In this document: piece after piece, positions 42,118 through 50,176 of the stretch
Numbering within the stretch: position 1 is the first letter of the stretch
How the letters are laid out: the number at the start of each line of letters is the position of its first letter
Source of the DNA: an uncultured Subdoligranulum sp.
GTDB taxonomy: Bacteria; Bacillota; Clostridia; Oscillospirales; Ruminococcaceae
NCBI GenBank assembly: GCA_904374465.1
Contig: CAJFFY010000013.1
Span: 1 to 64,000 of the forward strand
Length of the DNA: 64,000 nucleotides
Direction of reading: 5' to 3'
Notes under the pieces: generated by a model
What the model was told of the DNA's origin: nothing
Seen by the model: the letters and a program-made list of their open reading frames with translations, nothing else
Database searches by the model: none
Translations under genes and position numbers: made by a program

Positions 42118-43365
42118 TTAATAATCGTCGCGGACTTTTTTGCGCAGTTTGCGCCAGATGTTGAAGAAGGAAATTACCAGCGCCAGCGCCAGCAGCACCA
42201 CGACCATCCAGCCGCTGCCGCCCTCCTCGTAACTCTTCATCTCGCTCCACTGGGAATCCAGTGCGGCGTTGATCTCGTCCGGCAAGGTGGTAAACACTTC
42301 GGCTTTGCTCATGACCTCCTCGCCGGGATAGGCGATCTCGTTGTACTTGAGGTCATCATCCAGCTGTTCCCAGACGGCGGTGATGGGAGTGGAATAGCCG
42401 ATATAATCACAGTTGGCCAGGCCCACCGACGGTTCACACATATAGTTGATGAACAGTTCGGCGGCTTCCTTGTTGTTGGAATTGGCCGGGATGCACATAC
42501 TGTCCACAAAGAAGTTGACGCCCTCGCTGGGGTGGACAAAGGCCAGGTCCGGGTTTTCGTCGATCATGGTCAAGGCATCGCCCGCATAGTACGGGGCCAT
42601 GGCGGCTTCGCCGCCTTCCATCTTGTCGAAGATCTCGTCCATGACGTAGGCCTGGACCACGCTCTTCTGGTTCTTGAGCTCCTGCATCACCGTTTCCACT
42701 TCCTCCACCGAAGAAGGGTTCAGCGAATAGCCCAGCTTTTTGGCCGCGATGGCGTAGGCGTCACGGGAATTGTTGAACATGAGCACGTTGTTGGCATACT
42801 GCACATCCCACAGGGCCGCCCAGCTGGTGGGGGCCTCATCCACCAGGGTGGTGTTGTAAATCAGCCCGGTGGTGCCCCAGGTGTAGGGCACGCTGTAGGT
42901 GTTGCCCGGGTCAAAATCCCAGCCCAGATATTCCTGTCCGATGCCCGCGAAGTTGGGAATGTTGGAAAAATCCAGCGGGGCCAGCATGCCTTCCTCCGCC
43001 ATCTTTCCCACCATATAGTCCGACGGGAAAATCACATCGTAGGTGGCACCGCCGGATTTCATCTTGGCGTAGAGGCTTTCGTTGGAGTCAAAGGTCGTAT
43101 AGTTGACCTTGATGCCGGTCAGCTCCTCAAAGGCCGAGAGCACGTCCACACTGTCATCGGAGCCGTCCGAGATATACAAACCCCAGTTGTAGACGTTCAG
43201 GGTGATGTTATCGTCGGCAAAGCGAGTCCAATCATAGTCGGCCGAAACCGAGATGTCGTCATTGACCGCGATGGTCTCCCCTTCCGCCAGGGCGGCAGGG
43301 GCATAAGACACCGTCAGCAGGGCCGCGGCAAGGGCACCGGCAAACAGCTTTTCTGGTTTCATCAT
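42118..43365 (-). CDS. potD: Spermidine/putrescine-binding protein PotD with C-terminal membrane anchor
   Basis: Solute-binding protein of the polyamine ABC importer, 415 residues. It has a signal-like N-terminus ('LFAGALAAALLTVSYAPAAL') without a lipobox Cys, the binding fold with 'NVYNWGLYISDGSDDSVDVL', 'YDVIFPSDYMVGKMAEEGML' and 'NFFVDSMCIPANSNNKEAAE', and then a C-terminal membrane helix at about 388-405 followed by a basic end ('RKLRKKVRDDY'). The helix probably replaces lipid anchoring. Its ATG overlaps the potC stop by one base. Confidence 0.92.
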   Translation of the reverse strand: MMKPEKLFAGALAAALLTVSYAPAALAEGETIAVNDDISVSADYDWTRFADDNITLNVYNWGLYISDGSDDSVDVLSAFEELTGIKVNYTTFDSNESLYAKMKSGGATYDVIFPSDYMVGKMAEEGMLAPLDFSNIPNFAGIGQEYLGWDFDPGNTYSVPYTWGTTGLIYNTTLVDEAPTSWAALWDVQYANNVLMFNNSRDAYAIAAKKLGYSLNPSSVEEVETVMQELKNQKSVVQAYVMDEIFDKMEGGEAAMAPYYAGDALTMIDENPDLAFVHPSEGVNFFVDSMCIPANSNNKEAAELFINYMCEPSVGLANCDYIGYSTPITAVWEQLDDDLKYNEIAYPGEEVMSKAEVFTTLPDEINAALDSQWSEMKSYEEGGSGWMVVVLLALALVISFFNIWRKLRKKVRDDY

Positions 43366-44216
43366 CAGCGCTCCCCCTCTTCCTGCATGGCTTTGCGGAT
43401 GGCCGTCTGGTTCCGGCGGTAGGCACGGGAGTCCGCCGCGTTGGAAATCAGGATGATAGCCAGGATCACGCAGAACATAACCGCCGACAGCGCATTGATT
43501 TCCGGGCTGACCTTTTTGCGGGTCATGGAATAGATGGCGATGGGCAATGTCTGCATGGTGCCCGAGTTGAAATAGGAAATCATGAAGTCGTCGATGGAGT
43601 AGGTCAGACAGATGAGGAACGCCGAAAGAATCGCCGGCGAAAGCTGGGGCAGAATGACCTTGAAGAAGGCCTGCCGGGGCGTACAGCCCAGATCCAGCGC
43701 CGCGTTGTACAGGCTGGGATCCAGCTGACGCAGCTTGGGCCCCACGTTGAAGATCACGTAGGGTACGTTGAAGGTGATATGCGCAATGATCAGCGTGGGC
43801 CAGCCGAAAAGGCCGCCGTCCCCGCCCAGACCGAAGTTCTGGGCCATGACAAAGAGCAGCATCAGCGAAACGCCGGTGATGATTTCCGGGTTGACCACCG
43901 GCACATAGCTGATGTTGTTGACCACCAGCTGGGTGCGGCGGCTCATGGAGTTGATGCCGATGGTGGCCAGGGTGCCCAGCACGGTGGCCAGCACACTGGA
44001 AACCAGCGCCAGCACCAGGCTGAGCCCCAGGGCCGAGAGGATCATATCGTTGTGGAAGAGACTGCGGTACCAGTCCAGCGTGAAGCCGGTGAAGTTGGAC
44101 CGGGATTTGCTCTCGTTGAAACTGAAGGCAATCATCACCGCGATGGGCAGGTACATGAAGCAGAAGATCAGCACGATGTAGGTGCGCTGCAAAATGACCG
44201 ATTGTTTCTTGTTCAT
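43365..44216 (-). CDS. potC: Spermidine/putrescine ABC transporter permease PotC
   Basis: Inner-membrane permease of 283 residues with six predicted helices and the EAA-type loop 'LYNAALDLGCTPRQAFFKVI', which contacts the PotA ATPase. It starts one base after the potB stop. Confidence 0.93.
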   Translation of the reverse strand: MNKKQSVILQRTYIVLIFCFMYLPIAVMIAFSFNESKSRSNFTGFTLDWYRSLFHNDMILSALGLSLVLALVSSVLATVLGTLATIGINSMSRRTQLVVNNISYVPVVNPEIITGVSLMLLFVMAQNFGLGGDGGLFGWPTLIIAHITFNVPYVIFNVGPKLRQLDPSLYNAALDLGCTPRQAFFKVILPQLSPAILSAFLICLTYSIDDFMISYFNSGTMQTLPIAIYSMTRKKVSPEINALSAVMFCVILAIILISNAADSRAYRRNQTAIRKAMQEEGER

Positions 44217-44217
44217 T

Positions 44218-45039
44218 TCACATCACCCCTTCCATTTCGGATTCATCGAAGCTGGAGGTGAAGCTCATGCAGAGCAGCACGATGACCATCAGCACCAGAC
44301 TCATGGCAGAGCCCAGGTTCAGGTTGTAAGAGTTACCCAGGAACTGCAGCTCGATCAGGTCACCGATGAGCAGGTTGGAACCGCCGCCCAACATACGGCT
44401 GATGATGAAGGTGGAGACCGACGGCACAAAGACCTGAGTGATGCCGGTGGCGATGCCGGGCCCGGTCAGAGGCACCAGAACCCGCCACAGGATCTGCCAG
44501 ATGTTGCAGCCCAGGTCCTGGGCTGCCTCGATGATGGAGTCATCGATCTTGGTCATGGCCGTATAGATGGGCAGGATCATGAAGGGCAGATAGTTGTACA
44601 CCATGCCCAGCACCACGGCCCCCGAGGTGTTGATCATATTGAAGGGGCCCAGGCCGAACAGCCCGAAGAATTTATTGATCAGGCCGTTTTTCTCCAGCAG
44701 GGTCATCCAGGCGTAGGTACGCAGCAAAAAGTTCATCCACATGGGCAGCATGACCAGCATGAGCATGATGTGCTGCTTGTTGGCCCGCAGGCGGGACAGA
44801 AAATAGCCCACCGGGAAGGCCAGTACCAGGCAGATGACGGTGGACACCGCCGCCAGAATCAAGCTGCGGGCAAACACGCTGGAATACCGCCCGATCTGGG
44901 TTAAGTTGTCCAGGGTGAACTGACCGTCGGCGTTGGTCAGTGCGTACCAGATGACGATGAAAAGCGGCACCACGATGAAAACCGCCATCCACAGCAGATA
45001 AGGCCCTGCCAGCCACCGGGAGGCTTTGGACTTGCGCAT
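44218..45039 (-). CDS. potB: Spermidine/putrescine ABC transporter permease PotB
   Basis: Second permease subunit, 273 residues with six predicted helices and the EAA-type loop 'IIEAAQDLGCNIWQILWRVL'. It starts three bases after potA. The order potA-potB-potC-potD is the standard one. Confidence 0.93.
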   Translation of the reverse strand: MRKSKASRWLAGPYLLWMAVFIVVPLFIVIWYALTNADGQFTLDNLTQIGRYSSVFARSLILAAVSTVICLVLAFPVGYFLSRLRANKQHIMLMLVMLPMWMNFLLRTYAWMTLLEKNGLINKFFGLFGLGPFNMINTSGAVVLGMVYNYLPFMILPIYTAMTKIDDSIIEAAQDLGCNIWQILWRVLVPLTGPGIATGITQVFVPSVSTFIISRMLGGGSNLLIGDLIELQFLGNSYNLNLGSAMSLVLMVIVLLCMSFTSSFDESEMEGVM

Positions 45040-45042
45040 CGC

Positions 45043-46089
45043 TTACACCTCCGTACGGGCCATGATGTGGATCTCGTCGGGGCCGATATTCATGCCAATC
45101 AACTCACCGGGCTGGCTTGCCTGGGTGGAATGGATCAGCCACTCGTAGCCTTCCACGTCCACGTGCATCTCAAAATGCACCCCCTTGAAGATCACTTCCC
45201 GCACCAGACCGGTGAGCATGCCGATGGAGGGCGGCACGATCTGCACGTCCTCGGGGCGGATGACCACCTGCACCGGCTCGTTGGGCTTGAAGCCCCGGTC
45301 CACACAGGCGAAATCATGACCGCCGAAGTTCACCAGGAAGTCCCGGATCATGACGCCGTCCACAATGTTGGAGTCCCCGATGAACCGCGCAACAAAGGCG
45401 TTGCGGGGCTCGTTGTAGATGTCCTGGGGCGAACCGATCTGCTGGATGTTGCCGCCCGACATAACCACAACGGTATCCGACATGGTCAGGGCCTCTTCCT
45501 GGTCATGGGTGACGTACACAAAGGTGATGTTCATCTCCCGCTGGAGCCGCTTGAGTTCCAACTGCATTTCCTTGCGCAGTTTCAGGTCCAGGGCGCCCAG
45601 AGGCTCGTCCAGCAGAAGAACCCGGGGCTGGTTGACCAGGCTGCGGGCAATGGCCACCCGCTGCTGCTGACCGCCGGAAAGCTGATGAATGCTGCGACGC
45701 TCGAAGCCTTTGAGGCCGACGATTTCCAGCATTTCCAGCACCTTGGGACGGATTTCCTCCTCCGGCAGCTTTTTGAGACGAAGGCCAAAGGCAACGTTTT
45801 CAAAAACATTCAGGTGCGGAAAAAGTGCATACTTCTGGAACACCGTATTGACCGGCCGCTTATAGGGCGGCAGGTCTGCGATGTCCTTGCCATCAAAAAA
45901 GACATTGCCCGATTTTGGGGTGATAAACCCGGCAATCACCCGCAGAGTCGTGGTCTTACCGCAGCCCGAAGGGCCCAGAAAAGTCACAAACTCCTTGTCG
46001 TGAATGTCGAGGGAAAGTCCGTCCAGAACCTTCTGCCCGTCAAAATCGACTACAATGTCTTTCAGCGATACGATGATATTTTCGTCCAT
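45043..46089 (-). CDS. potA: Spermidine/putrescine ABC transporter ATPase PotA
   Basis: ATPase of the polyamine importer, 348 residues. Walker A 'GPSGCGKTT', signature 'LSGGQQQRVAIARSL', Walker B 'LLLDEPLGALD', and a C-terminal TOBE domain (about 270-345). The start is the ATG at 46089 with AAGGGGGA upstream; the open frame extends 36 codons into the leader without a ribosome site. Confidence 0.95.
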   Translation of the reverse strand: MDENIIVSLKDIVVDFDGQKVLDGLSLDIHDKEFVTFLGPSGCGKTTTLRVIAGFITPKSGNVFFDGKDIADLPPYKRPVNTVFQKYALFPHLNVFENVAFGLRLKKLPEEEIRPKVLEMLEIVGLKGFERRSIHQLSGGQQQRVAIARSLVNQPRVLLLDEPLGALDLKLRKEMQLELKRLQREMNITFVYVTHDQEEALTMSDTVVVMSGGNIQQIGSPQDIYNEPRNAFVARFIGDSNIVDGVMIRDFLVNFGGHDFACVDRGFKPNEPVQVVIRPEDVQIVPPSIGMLTGLVREVIFKGVHFEMHVDVEGYEWLIHSTQASQPGELIGMNIGPDEIHIMARTEV

Positions 46090-46306
46090 ATTACTGCATC
46101 CCCCTTTGCGGAATTTCCCGCCCGTGGGTACGCAGTTGTTGCGGCTGCGGCCGCCTGCGTTCCCCTGCGGGTCAGCGTGCTTTATGCCGCCCCGCAAAGG
46201 TTTGTTACACGGTTCTTTCCCACCCCGGAAAAGCCGCTACAAGCAGCACGTACAACGCCAATGTGGCAGGGTACGATAGATTTACCCCCAGATGCACACA
46301 GATAAC

Positions 46307-46334
46307 ATTATACGGCAGCCGCCGGGTTTGTCAA
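46307..46334 (-). promoter_or_regulatory. pot operon promoter
   Basis: Minus strand TTGACA (46329-46334), 16 bases, TATAAT (46307-46312). The start near 46300 leaves an about 210-base GC-rich leader (46090-46300) with possible hairpins but no recognised riboswitch. A small palindrome ACAAT-N4-ATTGT (46340-46353) lies just upstream of the -35. Confidence 0.8.
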
Positions 46335-46389
46335 CAGCCACAATTTACATTGTTGTAAAGATTTTTTCATATTTCGGTAAAGGCTCCGC

Positions 46390-46962
46390 TCATGCCGCTT
46401 TCTGCTCCTCTGCGAAGGAGTCCCGCAGCCTGGCAATCGACTTTCCCATGGCAGATTCCCCGGTGCCGGTCAGCATTTCTTTCAGGGTATCCCAAACACC
46501 GTCCCATTCCAGCGGCTGTCCGTTCAGCATCAGTCCGAGTTCGCCCTGAAATCCGGCACTTTTGCCGGCAATGCGCAGTTCATACCACCCTGCCGGCAGG
46601 ATAACGGTCATGGGGTCCTGACTGTCCAGCGGCCACTGGGCCACAAGGGTCCGATCCACGGTATTGACCACCAGCAATTTTGCTTCTCCCTGATTGGCAA
46701 CAAGGGTGGAAGTCACCTCACACAGGGTCCCGTCCTCTTCCACCGCAAAGGAACGCAGCGTATTCACACCGGAAAAACTGCCTGCACGGAGCGCGTAGCT
46801 TTTATCCGTCCGGGTATAGCCGGCCCACAGGATTGTGGCATAATGGTTTGTTCCGTCGGTCAGAAAGCCCACATCTTCATATTGATCGTCATATTGATTG
46901 CAGCCGCACAGCAACATGGCCAGCACCGCCAGCAGCAAGAAAAGGGACAGTTGCTTTTTCAT
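46390..46962 (-). CDS. Putative lipoprotein of unknown function
   Basis: A 190-residue protein with a lipoprotein signal ('LLLAVLAMLLCGC', lipobox Cys near residue 20). The mature part has beta-rich segments ('HYATILWAGYTRTDKSYALR', 'MTVILPAGWYELRIAGKSAG') and a helical C-terminus. I recognise no family. It is the last gene of the GntR-ABC operon, 20 bases after the zinc-ribbon gene, so it may act with the exporter. Start at the ATG at 46962 with AAAGGGGGAA upstream. Confidence 0.75.
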   Translation of the reverse strand: MKKQLSLFLLLAVLAMLLCGCNQYDDQYEDVGFLTDGTNHYATILWAGYTRTDKSYALRAGSFSGVNTLRSFAVEEDGTLCEVTSTLVANQGEAKLLVVNTVDRTLVAQWPLDSQDPMTVILPAGWYELRIAGKSAGFQGELGLMLNGQPLEWDGVWDTLKEMLTGTGESAMGKSIARLRDSFAEEQKAA

Positions 46963-46982
46963 GGTTCCATTCCCCCTTTCAC

Positions 46983-47195
46983 TTACCCTCCCAGCAGGAA
47001 GTCCAGCACATCCCAACCGTCGCCGCCCTGCTGCTTGTACAGTTCGGTATAACCGCACTGGCAGCAGCTGACGGTGACGAACTTTTTGTTCTGCACATCG
47101 AACAGTTTGGCAAAATTGCCGCCGGTGGCCTGCAGACGGTCGGCCTCATATTCGGTGCAGCCGCACTTGGGACAGACATATTGACGCTTTTCCAT
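46983..47195 (-). CDS. Small zinc-ribbon protein
   Basis: A 70-residue protein with two Cys pairs, 'CPKCG' near residue 7 and 'CCQCGY' near 45, as in the predicted zinc-ribbon nucleic-acid-binding family (PF09855 type). There is no membrane segment. Start at the ATG at 47195 with AAGGAGAA upstream. Its role inside an ABC operon is unknown. Confidence 0.75.
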   Translation of the reverse strand: MEKRQYVCPKCGCTEYEADRLQATGGNFAKLFDVQNKKFVTVSCCQCGYTELYKQQGGDGWDVLDFLLGG

Positions 47196-47223
47196 ATCAC
47201 ATTCTCCTTGTTTGCAAAGTTGA

Positions 47224-48027
47224 TCAGACAAGATTCAGACGACTGGTCATCAGCCACTGGGTAACGGCCCATTTGATGGCATCCAGAATGACCACCAACA
47301 GAAGGATACCGCTCATCACCGCCACCATCATCCAAAAGCTGTTCAGGGAATGGACAAAGCCCACCACCCAAAGGGAATCCATCTGCACGGCGCCAAACAT
47401 CAGCAGGATCAGCACCATCGTGGCGAGAATCTGCTCCAAAAATCCCAGGATAAAATAGCTGATGATACTGGCCAGCAGACGCTGCTGACCGAACTGTCCG
47501 CCAATGGCACAGGCCAGATAAAAATCCAGGTAGGCGCCTGCCACGGCGGTCACCCCAAACGCTGCCAGAAACAACAGCGCCGTCACATCGGTAACGGTAC
47601 GCGCCGCAAAAAACGGTTCCCCGGCACCCGAAAAAGAAAACAGACTGCCGCTGAGGATGTTGCCGCAGAGAATCAGGTACAGAACCGCTATTCCCGTCCA
47701 GACACAGGCACTGATGAGTTTGACCGCGATATGTTTCCACAAAGGTACCGGCAGAGAAAGCATCAGATACCCCTGTTCCCCCAACAGCTTGTAAAAACGT
47801 TGGACATTCAGGAAAACACAGGCTCCCAGTACAAAGATCCATGCCAGAACCGTCGCAACATTCAACAGATCCTGCAGCCATACTGCCACCTGGGGCCAGG
47901 CCTCATACCCGTTCAGAAGATGGTTGACCAGGCTGGTGATCAACGTGAACCCCAGTACCCCGCCGCCGATGGGCAGCAGTACCCGTGCGGTGGTTTTCCA
48001 TTCATATTTCAGCAATTTGGTCAGCAT
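47224..48027 (-). CDS. ABC-2 type transporter permease
   Basis: A 267-residue protein starting 'MLTKLLKYEWKTTARVLLPI', a typical start of ABC-2 permeases, with six predicted membrane helices. It overlaps the ATPase gene by seven bases. The substrate is unknown; similar GntR(YtrA)-linked transporters answer to cell-wall antibiotics in Bacillus. Confidence 0.85.
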   Translation of the reverse strand: MLTKLLKYEWKTTARVLLPIGGGVLGFTLITSLVNHLLNGYEAWPQVAVWLQDLLNVATVLAWIFVLGACVFLNVQRFYKLLGEQGYLMLSLPVPLWKHIAVKLISACVWTGIAVLYLILCGNILSGSLFSFSGAGEPFFAARTVTDVTALLFLAAFGVTAVAGAYLDFYLACAIGGQFGQQRLLASIISYFILGFLEQILATMVLILLMFGAVQMDSLWVVGFVHSLNSFWMMVAVMSGILLLVVILDAIKWAVTQWLMTSRLNLV

Positions 48028-48725
48028 TTATATACCTCCCGGAAATATTCATCCACACTCTTGCCGGTTTCCTCCCGCAGGGAATCCACTCCCACCTGCC
48101 GCAGAACGGTGCCTTCCTGCAGGAAAATCACTTCATCCAGTGCCCGCTCAATATCGCCGATGAGATGGGTGGAAAGCACCAGGGCCGCCTCTTCGCTATA
48201 GTTGCGCAGAATCGTCTGCAGAATATACTCCCGTGCCGCCGGGTCCACACCTCCCAGCGGTTCATCCAGAAGATAGAGCTTGGCGTTCCGGCTCATGGTC
48301 AGACAAAGCTGCATCTTTTCCCGGGTGCCCTTGCTCATGGCGCCAATGGGACTTTTTGCTTCGATATGCAGATCTGCCAGCATGGCCCGGGCTTTGACCG
48401 CATCAAAGTCCGTGTAAAAATCGGCATACAAATCCACGGCATCCGCAGCCCGCATCTCGGTGGGCAGGGCCATTCGGTCCGGCAGATAGCTGGTAATGCA
48501 TTTTGTGTACACACCCGGTTGCCGGCCGCCGATCAAAACACAGCCGCCGGTGGCCGTGAGCAATCCCGCCGAAATTTTCAGCAGGGTGGTTTTGCCGCTG
48601 CCGTTGGGTCCCAGCAGCCCCACCAGTTTTCCGCTGCTGACGGCAAAGTTGACCCCCTTCAGGGCCGCCCGGCTGCCATACCGCTTGTACAAATTCTTTG
48701 CCTCATACATCACCGTTTCCTGCAT
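48021..48725 (-). CDS. ABC transporter ATP-binding protein
   Basis: A 234-residue ATPase: Walker A 'GLLGPNGSGKTTLLK', signature 'MSKGTREKMQLCLTMSRN' (SKG in place of SGG), Walker B 'LYLLDEPLGGVD'. This MSKG-type signature is normal for YtrB-like exporters. The ATG at 48725 has AGAAGGAGG upstream and overlaps the end of the GntR gene. Partner of the ABC-2 permease downstream. Confidence 0.9.
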   Translation of the reverse strand: MQETVMYEAKNLYKRYGSRAALKGVNFAVSSGKLVGLLGPNGSGKTTLLKISAGLLTATGGCVLIGGRQPGVYTKCITSYLPDRMALPTEMRAADAVDLYADFYTDFDAVKARAMLADLHIEAKSPIGAMSKGTREKMQLCLTMSRNAKLYLLDEPLGGVDPAAREYILQTILRNYSEEAALVLSTHLIGDIERALDEVIFLQEGTVLRQVGVDSLREETGKSVDEYFREVYKC

Positions 48726-49095
48726 TCCTGTCTCCTCCTTCTGCCATCTGCCGCAACAGTGCTTCGATTTCGGCCCTGTCCAGTCCCAATGCCCGCATCT
48801 GATGCAAAAATTCTGCCGCCACGCCGGAGGCCCGTTTGTAACGCAAGGCCGCAAGCGCCGCCGCATCTGCCGTGACGGTACGTCCCGCCGTGCGCTGGGC
48901 CTGCAAAAGACCCCGGCTCTCCAGTTCCTGCAGCGCCCGCTGCATCGTATTGGGGTTGACCCCCGCCTCGGCGGCCAGTTCCCGCACCGGTGGGATTTTA
49001 CTTCCGGGCGAAAAAGTCCCGTTTACCAACGCCAGTTCCATCTGCTCCACCAGCTGAATATAGACCGGACGGCCCGCGGTAATATTCCAGTCCAT
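48703..49095 (-). CDS. GntR family regulator, YtrA subfamily
   Basis: A 130-residue regulator: N-terminal winged helix with 'SKIPPVRELAAEAGVNPNTM' and 'ALQELESRGLLQAQRTAGRT', then a short helical dimerisation tail, as in YtrA. These repress an ABC transporter operon that they lead. A large perfect palindrome (49111-49146) lies right before the gene and is the likely binding site. Confidence 0.92.
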   Translation of the reverse strand: MDWNITAGRPVYIQLVEQMELALVNGTFSPGSKIPPVRELAAEAGVNPNTMQRALQELESRGLLQAQRTAGRTVTADAAALAALRYKRASGVAAEFLHQMRALGLDRAEIEALLRQMAEGGDRNAGNGDV

Positions 49096-49110
49096 CGCCC
49101 TATACCTTTC

Positions 49111-49166
49111 TGTATTATTGTATTAAGTGCTTAATACAATAATACACGAATTTGGCAATTTGTCAA
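49111..49166 (-). promoter_or_regulatory. Promoter and 36-bp palindromic operator of the GntR-ABC operon
   Basis: Two perfect 17-base arms (49111-49127 and 49130-49146, half TGTATTATTGTATTAAG) flank a 2-base centre. The minus-strand promoter is TTGACA (49161-49166), 16 bases, TATTAT (49139-49144), so the -10 box lies in the palindrome. Binding there would block transcription, fitting autoregulation. Confidence 0.8.
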
Positions 49167-49175
49167 GGGAGAAAA

Positions 49176-49206
49176 CAAAAAATCCGCACGGCTTTTTCCG
49201 TGCGGA
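49176..49206 (-). terminator. Terminator after the alpha/beta hydrolase gene
   Basis: A perfect 9-bp stem (49183-49191 with 49198-49206) and six U on the minus strand. It immediately precedes the GntR promoter. Confidence 0.85.
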
Positions 49207-49217
49207 CGTGATAAAAT

Positions 49218-50153
49218 TTATGCCAGATGGTCTTCCAGCCAGGTCAGAACGTAGTCAAATACTTCTTCTCTGTTTTGCTCGTTATGCAGTTCATGGCGGG
49301 CATCCTCGAAGATCTGGCAGGTCAGGTCTTCCACACCGGCATCTCCCAGCATGGTCCAGACTTTGCGCACACCGGCCCCGTAGTCCCCGACCGGATCGGC
49401 GCCGCCCGATATAAGCAACACCGGCAGGTGTTTGTCCAACGCCTGGGCCCATTTTCTGCGATTCACATGGTTGATGGCCGCCAGCATCTCCCGATAGCTG
49501 CCCACCGTGAAGGGAAACGTGCACAGCGGATCGGCATCATAGGCACGCACCACCGCCTCGTCCCGGGTCAGCCAGGCGTTGGGGGATTTGGCGTCAGGAA
49601 TTTGTTTGCAGTAGCCGCCCATATTGGCCCGGACCATAAAGCGCGAAACCGTTTGGGGGCCTTCCAGCGCCGCCAGAACGGTGGCCACGCCCTGGCCGAC
49701 CACATTCAGCATACGGGGGCCCGCCGTGCCGGAAAGAATCAATCCCCGGATGGTATCCGGCCAGCGCTCGGCATACCAGCGGGCGTAAAAGCTGCCCATG
49801 CTGTGCCCATAGAGAAAGATCGGCACCCCGGGGAATTTTTCGTGCAGCCGGGTATTCATCGTGTGCAGATCCTGCAGCAGATAAAAGCGTCCGCCGGGCA
49901 TACCGTAATGGCCGTATTCCCCGGGTTTTGCGCTCTGGCCATGTCCAAGATGGTCATTGCCCGCCAGCACAATACCATGAGCGGCATAAAATTTGGCCAT
50001 CGGCTCATAGCGGCGCACATACTCACACATGCCATGGCTGAGCTGCAGTACCGCCCGCACCGGAACGTCCTGCCGGGAATACACCAGCCCGGCAATGGTG
50101 TGCTTGGTGTCAGACGAGGGAAAGCGGAGATTTTCGCAACGCAATGGGGTCAT
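49218..50153 (-). CDS. Alpha/beta hydrolase, monoacylglycerol lipase/lysophospholipase-like
   Basis: A 311-residue serine hydrolase. The nucleophile is in 'IFLYGHSMGSFYARWYAE' (GHSMG), the oxyanion region in 'VLQLSHGMCEYVRRYEPM', and the acid and His in 'LLISGGADPVGDYG' and 'FEDARHELHNE'. This matches the Hydrolase_4 group (YtpA/lysophospholipase type). The ATG at 50153 has AAAAGGAGGG upstream. It follows rarA by 23 bases. Confidence 0.88.
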   Translation of the reverse strand: MTPLRCENLRFPSSDTKHTIAGLVYSRQDVPVRAVLQLSHGMCEYVRRYEPMAKFYAAHGIVLAGNDHLGHGQSAKPGEYGHYGMPGGRFYLLQDLHTMNTRLHEKFPGVPIFLYGHSMGSFYARWYAERWPDTIRGLILSGTAGPRMLNVVGQGVATVLAALEGPQTVSRFMVRANMGGYCKQIPDAKSPNAWLTRDEAVVRAYDADPLCTFPFTVGSYREMLAAINHVNRRKWAQALDKHLPVLLISGGADPVGDYGAGVRKVWTMLGDAGVEDLTCQIFEDARHELHNEQNREEVFDYVLTWLEDHLA

Positions 50154-50176
50154 GGTGTTCCCTCCTTTTACAGTGG

